From: Spirochaetales bacterium
GTDB taxonomy: Bacteria > Spirochaetota > Spirochaetia > Treponematales > UBA12059
DNA length: 64,000 nt
Assembly: GCA_016928955.1 (NCBI GenBank)
Contig: JAFGJV010000037.1
Span: 34,111-98,110, forward strand
Reading direction: 5' to 3'
The notes beneath the pieces are model-generated. The model made no database searches, was not told the origin of the DNA, and was given only the letters and a program-made list of their open reading frames with translations. The stretch's first letter is position 1, and every line of letters begins with the position of its first letter. Positions 43,627 to 51,883 of this stretch are shown one piece after another. Made by a program: the position numbers and the translations under genes.

Positions 43627-45384
43627 ATGGACAGCCAGCGCATACGCATCCTGCCGCCGGAAACCGCCAAGCGCATAGCCGCCGGCGAGGTGATCGACCG
43701 CCCCGCCGCGGCTCTCCGGGAGCTTTTGGACAACGCGGTGGACTCGGGAGCCACGGACATACGCGTGGACATCCAGGGCGGGGGCATAGACCTCATACGC
43801 GTGAGCGACAACGGCTCGGGCATGGGCCGTGACGACCTGGTCCTGTCGGTCCATCCCCACGCCACCAGCAAAATCCGCGAACTGGACGACCTTCTGTCCC
43901 TGCGCACCCTCGGTTTCCGGGGCGAGGCCCTGGCGTCCATGGCCGCCGTGGCCGAGCTCGAGCTTGTGAGCGCCCCGCATGACAACGAAGCGTGGCGCCT
44001 GTCCTCCGTTCCGGGCAAGGAACCGACCATCGAGCCATGGCGCGGTGCCGTGGGCACCACCGTTACCGTGAGCGGCCTGTTCGCGTCGTTTCCCGCGCGC
44101 AGGCAATTTCTCAAGAGCCCCGCTGCGGAAGCGGCCGTGTGCAGGCAGGTATTCGTCGACAAGATCCTGCCCTGGCCGGACCGGGCTTTCAGGCTGGGCG
44201 GCAAGAACCCTCTGGTGTTCCTGCCGGATACCCTGGCGGGCAGGGTGCTCGCCGCCCACGCGGGAGACCAGCCGCCAGAACTGTTCAGGGAACTGGCCGC
44301 CTCCGGCCGGGGCTTCTCGGCCCGAGTGGTGGCCGGAGCACCGGATATCTACCGTTCTGACCGCCGCATGCTACAGATTTTCATCAACGGCCGGAGGGTC
44401 CAGGAGTACGGCCTGGCCCAGGCCCTGGAGTACGCATACCGCGGAGCCTTGCCTGGCGGGGCCTGGCCCTTCGCCTTTGCCTTTATAGACGTGGATCCGT
44501 CCCTGGCCGATTTCAACATACACCCGGCCAAGAAAGAAGTCCGCCTCAAGAATGTAGACGACATCAGGGCAGGCCTCATGGACGCCGTCCGGTCCTGGCT
44601 GGGCTCCACCACACGCTCGTCGTCGGTAGCGCTGCTACGGGACAAAGCCTGGGGCGGGACCCCGGGCCAGGAGGGCCGGAGCGATACAGGCATGCGGCCG
44701 CCCGTCCAGGCGTATGGCCTGGGCCTGGAAGCTCCCGCGCCCCAGGCCAGAGACGAACGCTGGATGGACGAGCTGGCGCGCAAGGTCGAAGAAGCGAGAG
44801 AGCGGCCCCCGGAGGATCGTCGGCCCCTTCCGGCCGGCGACGCACGCTTCCGCTACCTTGGGCAGGCCCTGGGCGTCTTCCTGGTGGCCGAGATGGACGG
44901 GGAACTGCTGATCCTGGACCAGCACGCGGCGCACGAGCGCGTGATATACGACGAGCTGATGTCCGGCACGGCGCGCAGGCAGGAGCTCCTGGTACCCGTG
45001 GTCTACGAGCCCGAGTCAGCAGACGAGGACCGTTACCTCAGGGAGCGAGCGGCGGAACTGGACAGGCTGGGGTTCAGGATCAGGGACGAGGGCGGCACCT
45101 GGCTTCTGGAAACGGCGCCGGCCATCCTGCCGGAATCCCGCACGGGCGCCATTTTTGAAGTCCTGAAACAGCGCCCAGACCCTGACGCCCTGGTCAGGGA
45201 GACGGCCGCCCGGGCCGCGTGCAGGTCAGCCATCATGGACGGCGAGGCGCTGGACCCCGCTTCGGCCCGGGCCTTGCTGTCACGCGCCCTGGACCTGCCC
45301 GACCCTCACTGCCCGCACGGCCGCCCTATATGGCTGCGTCTGAGCCGGGACGACCTGTACCGGGCAGTCAGGCGCATCGTGTAA
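43627..45384 (+). CDS. mutL: DNA mismatch repair protein MutL (endonuclease type)
   Basis: A 585-residue MutL. The N-terminal GHKL ATPase has IAAGEVIDRPAAALRELLDNAVDSGAT, DNGSGM, and HATSKI...TLGFRGEALASMAAV. The C-terminal domain carries the endonuclease site in the form DQHAAHERVIYDE, where the last acid of DQHAxxExxxxE is shifted or replaced by Asp. ACRSAI and CPHGRPI are also present, as in nicking MutL proteins. It should cut DNA after MutS finds a mismatch; no mutS is in this window. A TAGTAT box lies 10 bases before the ATG and there is no clear Shine-Dalgarno, so the mRNA may be leaderless. Confidence 0.95.
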   Translation: MDSQRIRILPPETAKRIAAGEVIDRPAAALRELLDNAVDSGATDIRVDIQGGGIDLIRVSDNGSGMGRDDLVLSVHPHATSKIRELDDLLSLRTLGFRGEALASMAAVAELELVSAPHDNEAWRLSSVPGKEPTIEPWRGAVGTTVTVSGLFASFPARRQFLKSPAAEAAVCRQVFVDKILPWPDRAFRLGGKNPLVFLPDTLAGRVLAAHAGDQPPELFRELAASGRGFSARVVAGAPDIYRSDRRMLQIFINGRRVQEYGLAQALEYAYRGALPGGAWPFAFAFIDVDPSLADFNIHPAKKEVRLKNVDDIRAGLMDAVRSWLGSTTRSSSVALLRDKAWGGTPGQEGRSDTGMRPPVQAYGLGLEAPAPQARDERWMDELARKVEEARERPPEDRRPLPAGDARFRYLGQALGVFLVAEMDGELLILDQHAAHERVIYDELMSGTARRQELLVPVVYEPESADEDRYLRERAAELDRLGFRIRDEGGTWLLETAPAILPESRTGAIFEVLKQRPDPDALVRETAARAACRSAIMDGEALDPASARALLSRALDLPDPHCPHGRPIWLRLSRDDLYRAVRRIV

Positions 45385-45393
45385 GCGCTCCGC

Positions 45394-47352
45394 CTACAGT
45401 CCAACCAGGATGGTCTCCACTTCTGGCCTCTTTTCGTAATCCGGCTTCTGCGCCAGGAGGTCGGTGAGGATCTTCTTGGCCGCGGCCGTGTCGCCAAGCG
45501 CGACATACACCTTGCCGAGCTCGTGCATGGCGTCCCATGCCTTGGGATCCAGCTTGACGAGGCTCTGGTAGGTGTCGCGGGCCTTGGCCAGTTCGCCCTT
45601 CTGGACATAGGCGCTGGCCAGGTTCCGCATGATGGTGGTATCCCGGGGCGCCTGGGCCAGGGCCAGCTCGTAATGGAACACGCTTTTGTCGTACATGCCC
45701 TTCTCGCCGTAGGCCTTGCCCAGGTTGTTGTTTGCCTCAAGGGATTTGGGATTGATCTTGTACGCCGCGTCCAGGAGGGTCAGCGCTTTGTCCGTAAAGC
45801 CCGAATCCAGGTAGATTTTGCCCAGGTTGACGCGGGCGTCCACGGACTTGGAATCCAGCTCAGCCGCCTTTGCGTAGGCCGTGATGGCCCTGTCCACGTC
45901 GCCCAGCTTCTCCGCGCACAGTCCGAGCTGGTAGTGGTACAGCGACGTTGACGGGGCCAGTTCCGTGGCCTTGCTGGCGTTGGGCAGGGCGTCGGCGTAC
46001 TTGGCCTGGTCGTACTGCACCTTGGCCAGGTTGTAGCTGGTCACGGCGTCCCGCTCGATGGCCAGGGCCCTCTTGAAGGCCGTTTCTGCGTCCGCCAGCT
46101 TGCCCCAGGACGCGTAGGTCTCTCCCAGGTAGCGGTGGGCTGACACGTTGTCCGCCTCGAACGACAGGGCCGTGTTGAAGGACTTTACGGCGCCCGCGTA
46201 GTCGTTTTTGTCCTTGAGGATGCGGCCTATACGTATGTGGGCGTTTACATAGTCCGGTTTGATCTCGGCCGCCTTGCGGAAACTGGCCAGGGCGGAATTC
46301 TGGTTCTTGAGGGCAAGGTAGGTGATGCCCAGGTCGTACCAGGCCGGCTCGAACCGTGGATTGAGCTTGCCGGTCACCGACTCGAACATGCGCCTGGCCT
46401 CTTCGTACTTCTTGACCATGAAGTAGGCCCGGCCCAGCTGGTAGGCGTACAGGTAATCGTTGGGATCCAGCTTGACCGCCTGCTCGAGCTCGGATACCGC
46501 CTGGTCCGGCAGGTTGGAGTCGTTGTATATCTTGGACAGGGTGTAGTGCGGGCGGGCCGTTGCCGGATCGGTGGGAGCCAGCCGTATTGCCTCCTGGGCG
46601 GCGCGCTGGGCCTGCTTGATGGAATCTATGCCGCCCGAACTCTCCGGGGAGTGCTTGTAGCCATCGTAGTAGCCCTCGGCTATGTCCGACCAGGTGCTGG
46701 ACGCGAACTTGGGCTCGTCTGCGGGGAGAAGGCCGGCTGCCTCGTCGTACTTGGATTTTGCCTGGGCATACTGGCCCGATCCGGAGGCGGTGGAGCCTTC
46801 CTCGACCAGTCCGTTCACCTTTTCCATCAGGGCCTTGAGCTCGGCGTTTGCCTTGGCAAACGCCTCGTCCTGGGCGCGTTTCCTGGCTGCCGCTGCGTCC
46901 GCCTCAGCCTGCAGTCGCGCCGCCTCGGCAGCAGCAGCGGAATCCTGGGCGCTGGCCGACTGGCTTGATGAGCCGGACGATCCGCCCGCCTGTGACGCCA
47001 GTTCGCTCGCGCTGCGTTCCAGGCTCTTGCCCAGCTGGTCCAGGCTCTGGGCCAGGGCCTGCGCGGCAGCGTCGTCGCCCTCCGGAGGCTTGAGGCCGGC
47101 CTTGCGGTCCAGGGCTTCCTTGAGCAGGGCCTGGGCCTCAGCGTCGTCCTTGTCCCGTATCAACAGCTGGTCCAGGATGTCCAGGGCCCGGTCAAAATCG
47201 CCCCGGTCTATGTAATCCCTGGCCAAAGCCAGCATATTCGACCGTTCGCGGGCGCCGGACCCGCCAAGGATGGCCGCCGTGCCCGCCCCTATGAGCAGGA
47301 TGGCCAGAATGACGGCCGCTCCCACTATGATTTTCTTTTTCCGTGAATCCAT
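45394..47352 (-). CDS. Membrane-anchored TPR repeat protein
   Basis: A 652-residue protein. A cytoplasmic lysine-rich start (MDSRKKK) and one membrane helix (IIVGAAVILAILLIGAGTAAIL) anchor it. A short TPR, then an Ala/Ser/Gln-rich coiled region (residues about 85-170), come before roughly eleven TPR units in the C-terminal 400 residues, for example AWYDLGITYLALKNQNSALASFRKAAEIKPD. It is probably a periplasm-facing scaffold. AAGGAA precedes the ATG at 47352. A second TPR gene lies upstream in the same direction. Partners are unknown. Confidence 0.88.
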   Translation of the reverse strand: MDSRKKKIIVGAAVILAILLIGAGTAAILGGSGARERSNMLALARDYIDRGDFDRALDILDQLLIRDKDDAEAQALLKEALDRKAGLKPPEGDDAAAQALAQSLDQLGKSLERSASELASQAGGSSGSSSQSASAQDSAAAAEAARLQAEADAAAARKRAQDEAFAKANAELKALMEKVNGLVEEGSTASGSGQYAQAKSKYDEAAGLLPADEPKFASSTWSDIAEGYYDGYKHSPESSGGIDSIKQAQRAAQEAIRLAPTDPATARPHYTLSKIYNDSNLPDQAVSELEQAVKLDPNDYLYAYQLGRAYFMVKKYEEARRMFESVTGKLNPRFEPAWYDLGITYLALKNQNSALASFRKAAEIKPDYVNAHIRIGRILKDKNDYAGAVKSFNTALSFEADNVSAHRYLGETYASWGKLADAETAFKRALAIERDAVTSYNLAKVQYDQAKYADALPNASKATELAPSTSLYHYQLGLCAEKLGDVDRAITAYAKAAELDSKSVDARVNLGKIYLDSGFTDKALTLLDAAYKINPKSLEANNNLGKAYGEKGMYDKSVFHYELALAQAPRDTTIMRNLASAYVQKGELAKARDTYQSLVKLDPKAWDAMHELGKVYVALGDTAAAKKILTDLLAQKPDYEKRPEVETILVGL

Positions 47353-47432
47353 GCTGCATTCCTTGCTTTGGCGTTTTTTCAGGCACGGCCGCCGCCTTGA
47401 AAAAGCAGGGGCCGTGTACAAGACAGCTGTGG

Positions 47433-48152
47433 TCAGTCGTCCAGGGACAGATCGTCCTCGTAACCCTCCAGGTCGCCGGAGCCGGCTGAAAGGCTGGTGG
47501 TGTCCTCCGCGGCCTCGAGCAGGGACTGGGCAACGGCATCCAAAAGTGCCTGGCGGGCTGCTTCCTCGGCCAAGCGCTGGGCCTCGAGCAGGGCTGCCTG
47601 CTGGGCCGCGCTCGCCGCCTGCTGGTTGAGGAGGTCTATCAGGGCACGGATGGAGCTTGACTGGGGCGAATTGGGATCCAGGGCCAGGTACATGGTATAG
47701 TCGCCCACGGCCCCCGGGTAATCCTCGGCCTTCATGCGCGCGTTGGCCCGGTTGAGATAGGCCGGCGCGTAGTCGGTTCTGGCCGAGAGGGCTTGGTCGT
47801 AGGTCTCCAGCGCAAAGGCGTTCTTGCCCTGGGCAAAATACGAGTTGGCTATGTTGAACAGGAAGAGATGGCGATGCTGGACGGCGGACGCAAGGCCGCG
47901 CCGGAACGCCGCTATGGCCTCGTCCCAGCGGCCGAGCTGCTGGTAGGCCAGCCCCAGGTACAGGTGGGTGTTCTCCGCTGCGCCGGGTTCCTTGGCGGCC
48001 AGCTCGAGCAGGGCCGCGGCTTCCTGCGGTTTGTTCTCCATGAACAGCTTGAGGCCCTGTTCGGCGCGGTCCGACGCCGCGGCAGATACCGCGAGCAGCG
48101 CCACCGCGCAGAGAACGCCCAGCACCTTGGCGCCCGGGGTTCGTATCCGCAT
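47433..48152 (-). CDS. Exported TPR protein
   Basis: A 239-residue protein with AGGAGG before the ATG at 48152 and a signal peptide (VLGVLCAVALLAVSAAASD). Four or so TPR units follow (HLYLGLAYQQLGRWDEAIAAFRRGL; FNIANSYFAQGKNAFALETYDQAL; YLNRANARMKAEDYPGAVGDYTMYLALDP). The C-terminal 70 residues are a Gln/Ala/Glu-rich helix and an acidic tail. It precedes the larger TPR gene by 80 bases and the two are probably one operon. Treponeme genomes contain many such scaffolds. Confidence 0.87.
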   Translation of the reverse strand: MRIRTPGAKVLGVLCAVALLAVSAAASDRAEQGLKLFMENKPQEAAALLELAAKEPGAAENTHLYLGLAYQQLGRWDEAIAAFRRGLASAVQHRHLFLFNIANSYFAQGKNAFALETYDQALSARTDYAPAYLNRANARMKAEDYPGAVGDYTMYLALDPNSPQSSSIRALIDLLNQQAASAAQQAALLEAQRLAEEAARQALLDAVAQSLLEAAEDTTSLSAGSGDLEGYEDDLSLDD

Positions 48153-48184
48153 GACCAGCCTCCTGTCGGATGGGCGCGGCCCGC

Positions 48185-48213
48185 TTGCCGACACGCGCTC
48201 TCTCCCCTATAGT
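48185..48213 (+). promoter_or_regulatory. Promoter of the TPR/Mrr-like operon, within a palindrome
   Basis: TTGCCG (48185-48190) and TATAGT (48208-48213) have a 17-base spacer. The -10 box is part of a perfect 14-base palindrome, TATAGTATACTATA (48208-48221), which could also bind a regulator or serve the divergent gene. The leader to ATG 48394 is about 175 bases. Confidence 0.55.
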
Positions 48214-48393
48214 ATACTATACGTAGCCACCAAAAACGTCTGTTTTGGCAGTTGGTAACAGCAAACAAGTTCGGCGCTTTGCGTGGCCCCGTGTCCGAGG
48301 CACAGCATCCTTGGTACCGTCAGGGCGCGGTCGGTCCCGGACGGAAACCCGGACGATCCGGCTTATCCGGATACGTCAGCACAAGGCGGACAG

Positions 48394-49767
48394 ATGTCCA
48401 CAGTCGTCATACTCATCATATTTTTCGGCATAGCGGTGGGCGTTCTTGCCTATTTCCTCATCAAGATGCTCATCCTTCCCAGGCGCCTGTCGGCAGTGGC
48501 CGAGTTGCTCAAGCAAGGCCGTCTCCAGGCCGCCACCAAGACGGTCAAGGCCATCCTGGCCAAGGAACCTCGGAACGCAAGCGCCCACTACTACCTTGGC
48601 AAAATCTACCTGGCGGACAACAAGCCCGAACTCGCCCTCATGGAGCTCAAGGCCGTGAGCGAGCTGGGCCAGTTCGAGGTCGATATCCCGGAAACAGAGT
48701 TCCGCAGGCTGATAGCGGGCCTGTACGAGCGTTTTGGCCAGCTGGAAGAGGCGCTCAAGGAATACATCATGCTGACCAAGGGCGACCCTGGCAACGCCGA
48801 ATACTACTTCCAGTGCGCCCGGCTGTTCAACGACCGCAGCAAGACCGACGTGGCCATAAAATACGCACGCAAGGCCGTTGAGCTGGATCCCCGGCATGGC
48901 AAGGCGCACTTTGTCCTGGGTTCCATCCTCTACCGGACCAAGCACCCCCTGGAAGCCCGCGCCGAGTTCGAGCTGGCCTTGAAGCACGATCCGTCCAACT
49001 ACGACGCGTATTACTACCTGGGCAAGCTCCTCAAGGAGGGCAACGACTACACCGGCGCCCTCCTGGCCTTTGAGCGCGCCCAGAAAAGCCCTGCCTACAA
49101 GATCAAGGCCCTGGTCGAGCGCGGCGGCACCTACATGAGCCAGGGATCCTACGAGAACGCCGTGATCGAGCTGGAGCGGGCAGTCAAGCTGATCAAGGAC
49201 GAAAGCTCGTCCGAGGCCCTCTACGGCCGCTATTTCCTGTCGTTGTGCTTCGAAAAGCTCAAGAACCTGGACCGCGCCATCGAGCAGTGGGAAATCATAT
49301 ACGCCCGCAAGCCCCAGTTCCGGGACGTGGCGGAAAAGCTGTCCCATTACCAGGAATACCGCACTGACGACCACATGAAGGACTACCTGACCAGCGGCCG
49401 CGAGGATTTCGTGATCCTGTGCAAGTCCGTGGCGTCTGAGGCCCTGTCCCTGGCCGTGCGCGACGTGGTAGAGACGCCGAACGGCGTGGACCTGATAGCC
49501 GTGGAGAACGAGTCGGACAAGTGGATAGGCGCCAAGAAAATGCCCCGCCTCCTCCGCTTCCTCCGCGTATCGGAGCCCCTGGACGAGTCGTCTATACGCT
49601 CCCTGCTCGAGAACATGAAAAAGCTGGCCATAGTCCGGGGGGCGCTGATCACCAGCTCGGGCTTTTCCCGCTCGGCCATGGATTTTGCGGAAAACCGGCC
49701 GGTCGAGCTGTTCAACAAGGACAAGCTCCAGGAACTGCTGAAGAAGGCCATTCCGGTCGGCAGATGA
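48394..49767 (+). CDS. Membrane TPR protein with C-terminal Mrr-like nuclease-fold domain
   Basis: A 457-residue protein. The start at ATG 48394 is preferred because AAGGCGG precedes it and the membrane helix TVVILIIFFGIAVGVLAYFLI follows at once. Residues 40-330 hold about eight TPR units, e.g. AHYYLGKIYLADNKPELALMELKAV. From about residue 355 a domain reads NGVDLIAVENESDKWIGAKKMPRLLRFLR, then ALITSSGFSRSAMDFAENRPVELFNKDKL. This resembles the Mrr PD-(D/E)xK domain, in which 'vTts.Ft..A...A....i.Lidg..L' is diagnostic. The usual Q-x-K catalytic pair is not clear, so activity is uncertain. The stop overlaps the next ATG. Confidence 0.8.
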   Translation: MSTVVILIIFFGIAVGVLAYFLIKMLILPRRLSAVAELLKQGRLQAATKTVKAILAKEPRNASAHYYLGKIYLADNKPELALMELKAVSELGQFEVDIPETEFRRLIAGLYERFGQLEEALKEYIMLTKGDPGNAEYYFQCARLFNDRSKTDVAIKYARKAVELDPRHGKAHFVLGSILYRTKHPLEARAEFELALKHDPSNYDAYYYLGKLLKEGNDYTGALLAFERAQKSPAYKIKALVERGGTYMSQGSYENAVIELERAVKLIKDESSSEALYGRYFLSLCFEKLKNLDRAIEQWEIIYARKPQFRDVAEKLSHYQEYRTDDHMKDYLTSGREDFVILCKSVASEALSLAVRDVVETPNGVDLIAVENESDKWIGAKKMPRLLRFLRVSEPLDESSIRSLLENMKKLAIVRGALITSSGFSRSAMDFAENRPVELFNKDKLQELLKKAIPVGR

Positions 49768-50420
49768 AGTTGCTGTGCGTTTCCGACGAGGTCGACCCCG
49801 TGGTGTACTCGCCGCGCATCAAGGAACGCTTTGGTGACGTGGACGCGATCCTGGCGGCCGGCGACCTGCCCATGGAATACCTGTCGTACATCGTCACCAT
49901 GCTCAACAAGCCCCTGTTCTTCGTGTTCGGCAACCACAACGTGTCCGACCTGCCTTACTACCGTAAGAAGCACCTGCCCCGCCTCAGGCACGAGGACCGG
50001 GCATGGGGCGGCACCTACGTGGGTTTCCAGGTTCGCAGGGAAGCCGGACTCATCGTTGCGGGCCTCGGAGGGTCGATGCGTTACAACGCCGGACCCAACC
50101 AGTTCACCCAGTTCGGGATGTGGCTCAGGGTCCTGGCCTTGTTGCCGGCCCTGGTGTTCAACCGCGTGTTCCATGGCCGTTTTGTCGACCTGGTGCTGAC
50201 CCACGCGCCTCCTCGGGGCATCCATGACCGGGAAGACCTCTGCCATACTGGGTTTTCGGCCTTTCTCTGGCTGATGCGGGCCTTCAAGCCCGTGTTCCTG
50301 GTTCACGGCCATGTGCATCTGTGGGACGCGTCCGAGGAACGCCAGAGCCAGTACAAGGCCACCACCGTGGTCAACGCGTACAGCCATGTGGTCATAGACC
50401 GGGAGCCTGCCCATGCCTGA
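49764..50420 (+). CDS. Calcineurin-like metallophosphoesterase
   Basis: A 218-residue protein overlapping the TPR/Mrr-like gene by four bases. Metal-binding motifs are SDEVDP (the usual D-x-H with the histidine position changed), AAGDLP, FGNHN, LTHAPP and HGHVH. Only the first motif is atypical; relatives with SDEVD also occur. The substrate could be a nucleotide, phospholipid or phosphoprotein; nothing here decides. A hydrophobic stretch (MWLRVLALLPALVFNRVF) near residue 120 suggests contact with membrane. It overlaps the ParB-like gene by 8 bases, so all three are probably translated together. Confidence 0.85.
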   Translation: MKLLCVSDEVDPVVYSPRIKERFGDVDAILAAGDLPMEYLSYIVTMLNKPLFFVFGNHNVSDLPYYRKKHLPRLRHEDRAWGGTYVGFQVRREAGLIVAGLGGSMRYNAGPNQFTQFGMWLRVLALLPALVFNRVFHGRFVDLVLTHAPPRGIHDREDLCHTGFSAFLWLMRAFKPVFLVHGHVHLWDASEERQSQYKATTVVNAYSHVVIDREPAHA

Positions 50421-51324
50421 TCCCTTTTCCGCCCAGGCGGACACGGATTTTACCCGCGCCCGCCTCAGGGAAATCCTGTCCCGCATAGGCGGCTTCCTGG
50501 CGCCTCGGCCGCGCCGCATCCTCAGCCTGGACGAGGTAAAGGCCTTCCTCAAGCCCCGTTCCGAGGCCTACCGGGGCGTCATACCCGTTCCGGTAGCCCT
50601 GATCGTGGGCTCGGAAGGCAGATACCGGGACTTTGCCCGAGGGTTTTTGCCCCGTCACGAGCACCTCCGCCCCCGATGGGTGCGCGTCGACCTAGCCCAC
50701 TACCGGGACATACCCCTGCCCCCAATCAGGCTCTACGAGCTGGGCGGCGCGTATTTTGTCCGCGACGGCAACCACCGGGTGTCCGTGGCCAAGCTCAGGG
50801 GGGCAGAGACCATAGACGCCGAGGTCACGTCCCTGGGCTCAGAGGTGGCCATCAAGGCGGACATGACCCTTGACGAGCTCAAAAAGGCCGTTATCGGCTA
50901 TGAAAAGGCCGTGTTCTACAAAAACACGGGCTTTGGCCGCATCACCGGGGACCAGAACCTGGATTTCAGCTCCCCTGGACGCTATGACGAGATCATGGAG
51001 AATATCCTGGTCCATAAATACTACATCAACCAGGCATCCAGCTCGGAGATCAGCCTGGACGACGCTATCCGCTCCTGGTACCAGAACGTATACGCGCCTA
51101 TCGTGGACACTATTAAAGCGGAGCGCCTGGCCGTGCGTTTCCCCGGCCGCACGCCCTCGGACCTCTACGCGTATATGGTAAAACACTGGGGCGTGCTCAA
51201 GCGCAGCTACGGGGTGCACCTTCCCGCCCAGGACGCCGCCAGGGACTTTTCCCGGCGGTACGGCAAGGATCTGTGGCGGCGGGTCCGCGATTTTTTCAGC
51301 CGCAAGCAGCGTCCCGAGGCGTAA
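50413..51324 (+). CDS. ParB/DUF4032-like protein
   Basis: A 303-residue soluble protein. Residues 95-160 contain IRLYELGGAYFVRDGNHRVSVAKLRGAETIDAEVTSLG, the ParB/sulfiredoxin-type segment ('V.DGNHRv.aak..G...I.a.V'), which binds nucleotides in ParB-fold proteins. I recall a similar core in DUF4032 proteins. The rest is helical and basic (KRSYGVHLPAQDAARDFSRRYGKDLWRRVRDFFSRKQ). A USP-like N-terminal part (VALIVGSEGRYRDF) may be a separate unit. It is last in the trio, with a terminator 71 bases later. The role is unknown. Confidence 0.75.
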   Translation: MPDPFSAQADTDFTRARLREILSRIGGFLAPRPRRILSLDEVKAFLKPRSEAYRGVIPVPVALIVGSEGRYRDFARGFLPRHEHLRPRWVRVDLAHYRDIPLPPIRLYELGGAYFVRDGNHRVSVAKLRGAETIDAEVTSLGSEVAIKADMTLDELKKAVIGYEKAVFYKNTGFGRITGDQNLDFSSPGRYDEIMENILVHKYYINQASSSEISLDDAIRSWYQNVYAPIVDTIKAERLAVRFPGRTPSDLYAYMVKHWGVLKRSYGVHLPAQDAARDFSRRYGKDLWRRVRDFFSRKQRPEA

Positions 51325-51395
51325 CCAACCCAGCTCGTCGTTGTTGTTTGTGTGCGGCTGTCGGACGGCGCCGTGTTCCTCCTTTCCGTGGTGCT

Positions 51396-51432
51396 CCCCG
51401 GGGCCGGCATATGAGCCCCGGGGCCTTTTTTT
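51396..51432 (+). terminator. Rho-independent terminator of the TPR/Mrr operon
   Basis: CCCCGGGGC and GCCCCGGGG pair around a 10-base loop and are followed by CC and seven T residues. Confidence 0.88.
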
Positions 51433-51449
51433 GGGGATCCGGGCGCGCA

Positions 51450-51479
51450 TTGACACGGGCCGGCGTTTCGCGTTATGGT
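51450..51479 (+). promoter_or_regulatory. Promoter of the zinc-ribbon gene
   Basis: Consensus TTGACA (51450-51455) and TATGGT (51474-51479), 18-base spacer, GC-rich discriminator GCCGCG. The 150-base leader has a GGCGCCC-GTACA-GGGCGCC hairpin and a GACCGC...GCGGTC stem ending directly at the AAGGAG ribosome site. Confidence 0.65.
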
Positions 51480-51629
51480 GCCGCGTTGAGAAGCGGCGCG
51501 CTCAGCGCTCCGTCATCCGTCCGTCGACGCGCCGACACGCGGACAAGCGCGGCGGCATGCCAATATGGGCGCCCGTACAGGGCGCCGACCGCTGATACCC
51601 CAGGTATCCGCGCGGTCAAGGAGCTTGCA

Positions 51630-51800
51630 ATGGGACAGGTTAGTAAGAACTCTCGTACGACCAGCACCACCCATCGCTTCTACTGCCCCTGCGGCGGGGA
51701 AGTCAAGATGAAGACGCTGTTCGAGGACGGCAAGATCAAGAACGTAGCCGAATGCGAGAAGTGCAAGCGCGTGGAGCGCAGGCCCAGCGACTTTGTCTGA
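51630..51800 (+). CDS. Small zinc-ribbon protein
   Basis: A 56-residue protein with AAGGAG before the ATG. It has two cysteine pairs, FYCPCGGEVKMK and CEKCKRVERR, which form a rubredoxin-like or L33-like zinc ribbon. The rest is basic and polar (SKNSRTTSTTHR). It has its own consensus promoter with a GC-rich discriminator and a terminator, as ribosomal genes often do, so a ribosome- or RNA-polymerase-associated role is possible. I do not recognise it as a standard ribosomal protein. Confidence 0.8.
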   Translation: MGQVSKNSRTTSTTHRFYCPCGGEVKMKTLFEDGKIKNVAECEKCKRVERRPSDFV

Positions 51801-51842
51801 GCCGGCAACACGCCAAGGCGCCGGATACACCGGTGCGATACG

Positions 51843-51871
51843 GGCCGTCCCACGGGGCGGCCTTGTTTTTT
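51843..51871 (+). terminator. Rho-independent terminator
   Basis: GGCCGTCC and GGGCGGCC pair (one wobble) around a 4-base loop, followed by TTGTTTTTT. Confidence 0.85.
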
Positions 51872-51883
51872 AGGTCGGGCTAC

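Noticed and set aside
48208..48221. A true bidirectional promoter at the 14-base palindrome
   Set aside because: A good -35 box at proper spacing exists only for the plus strand; the minus-strand positions read AACAGA or ACGTTT.
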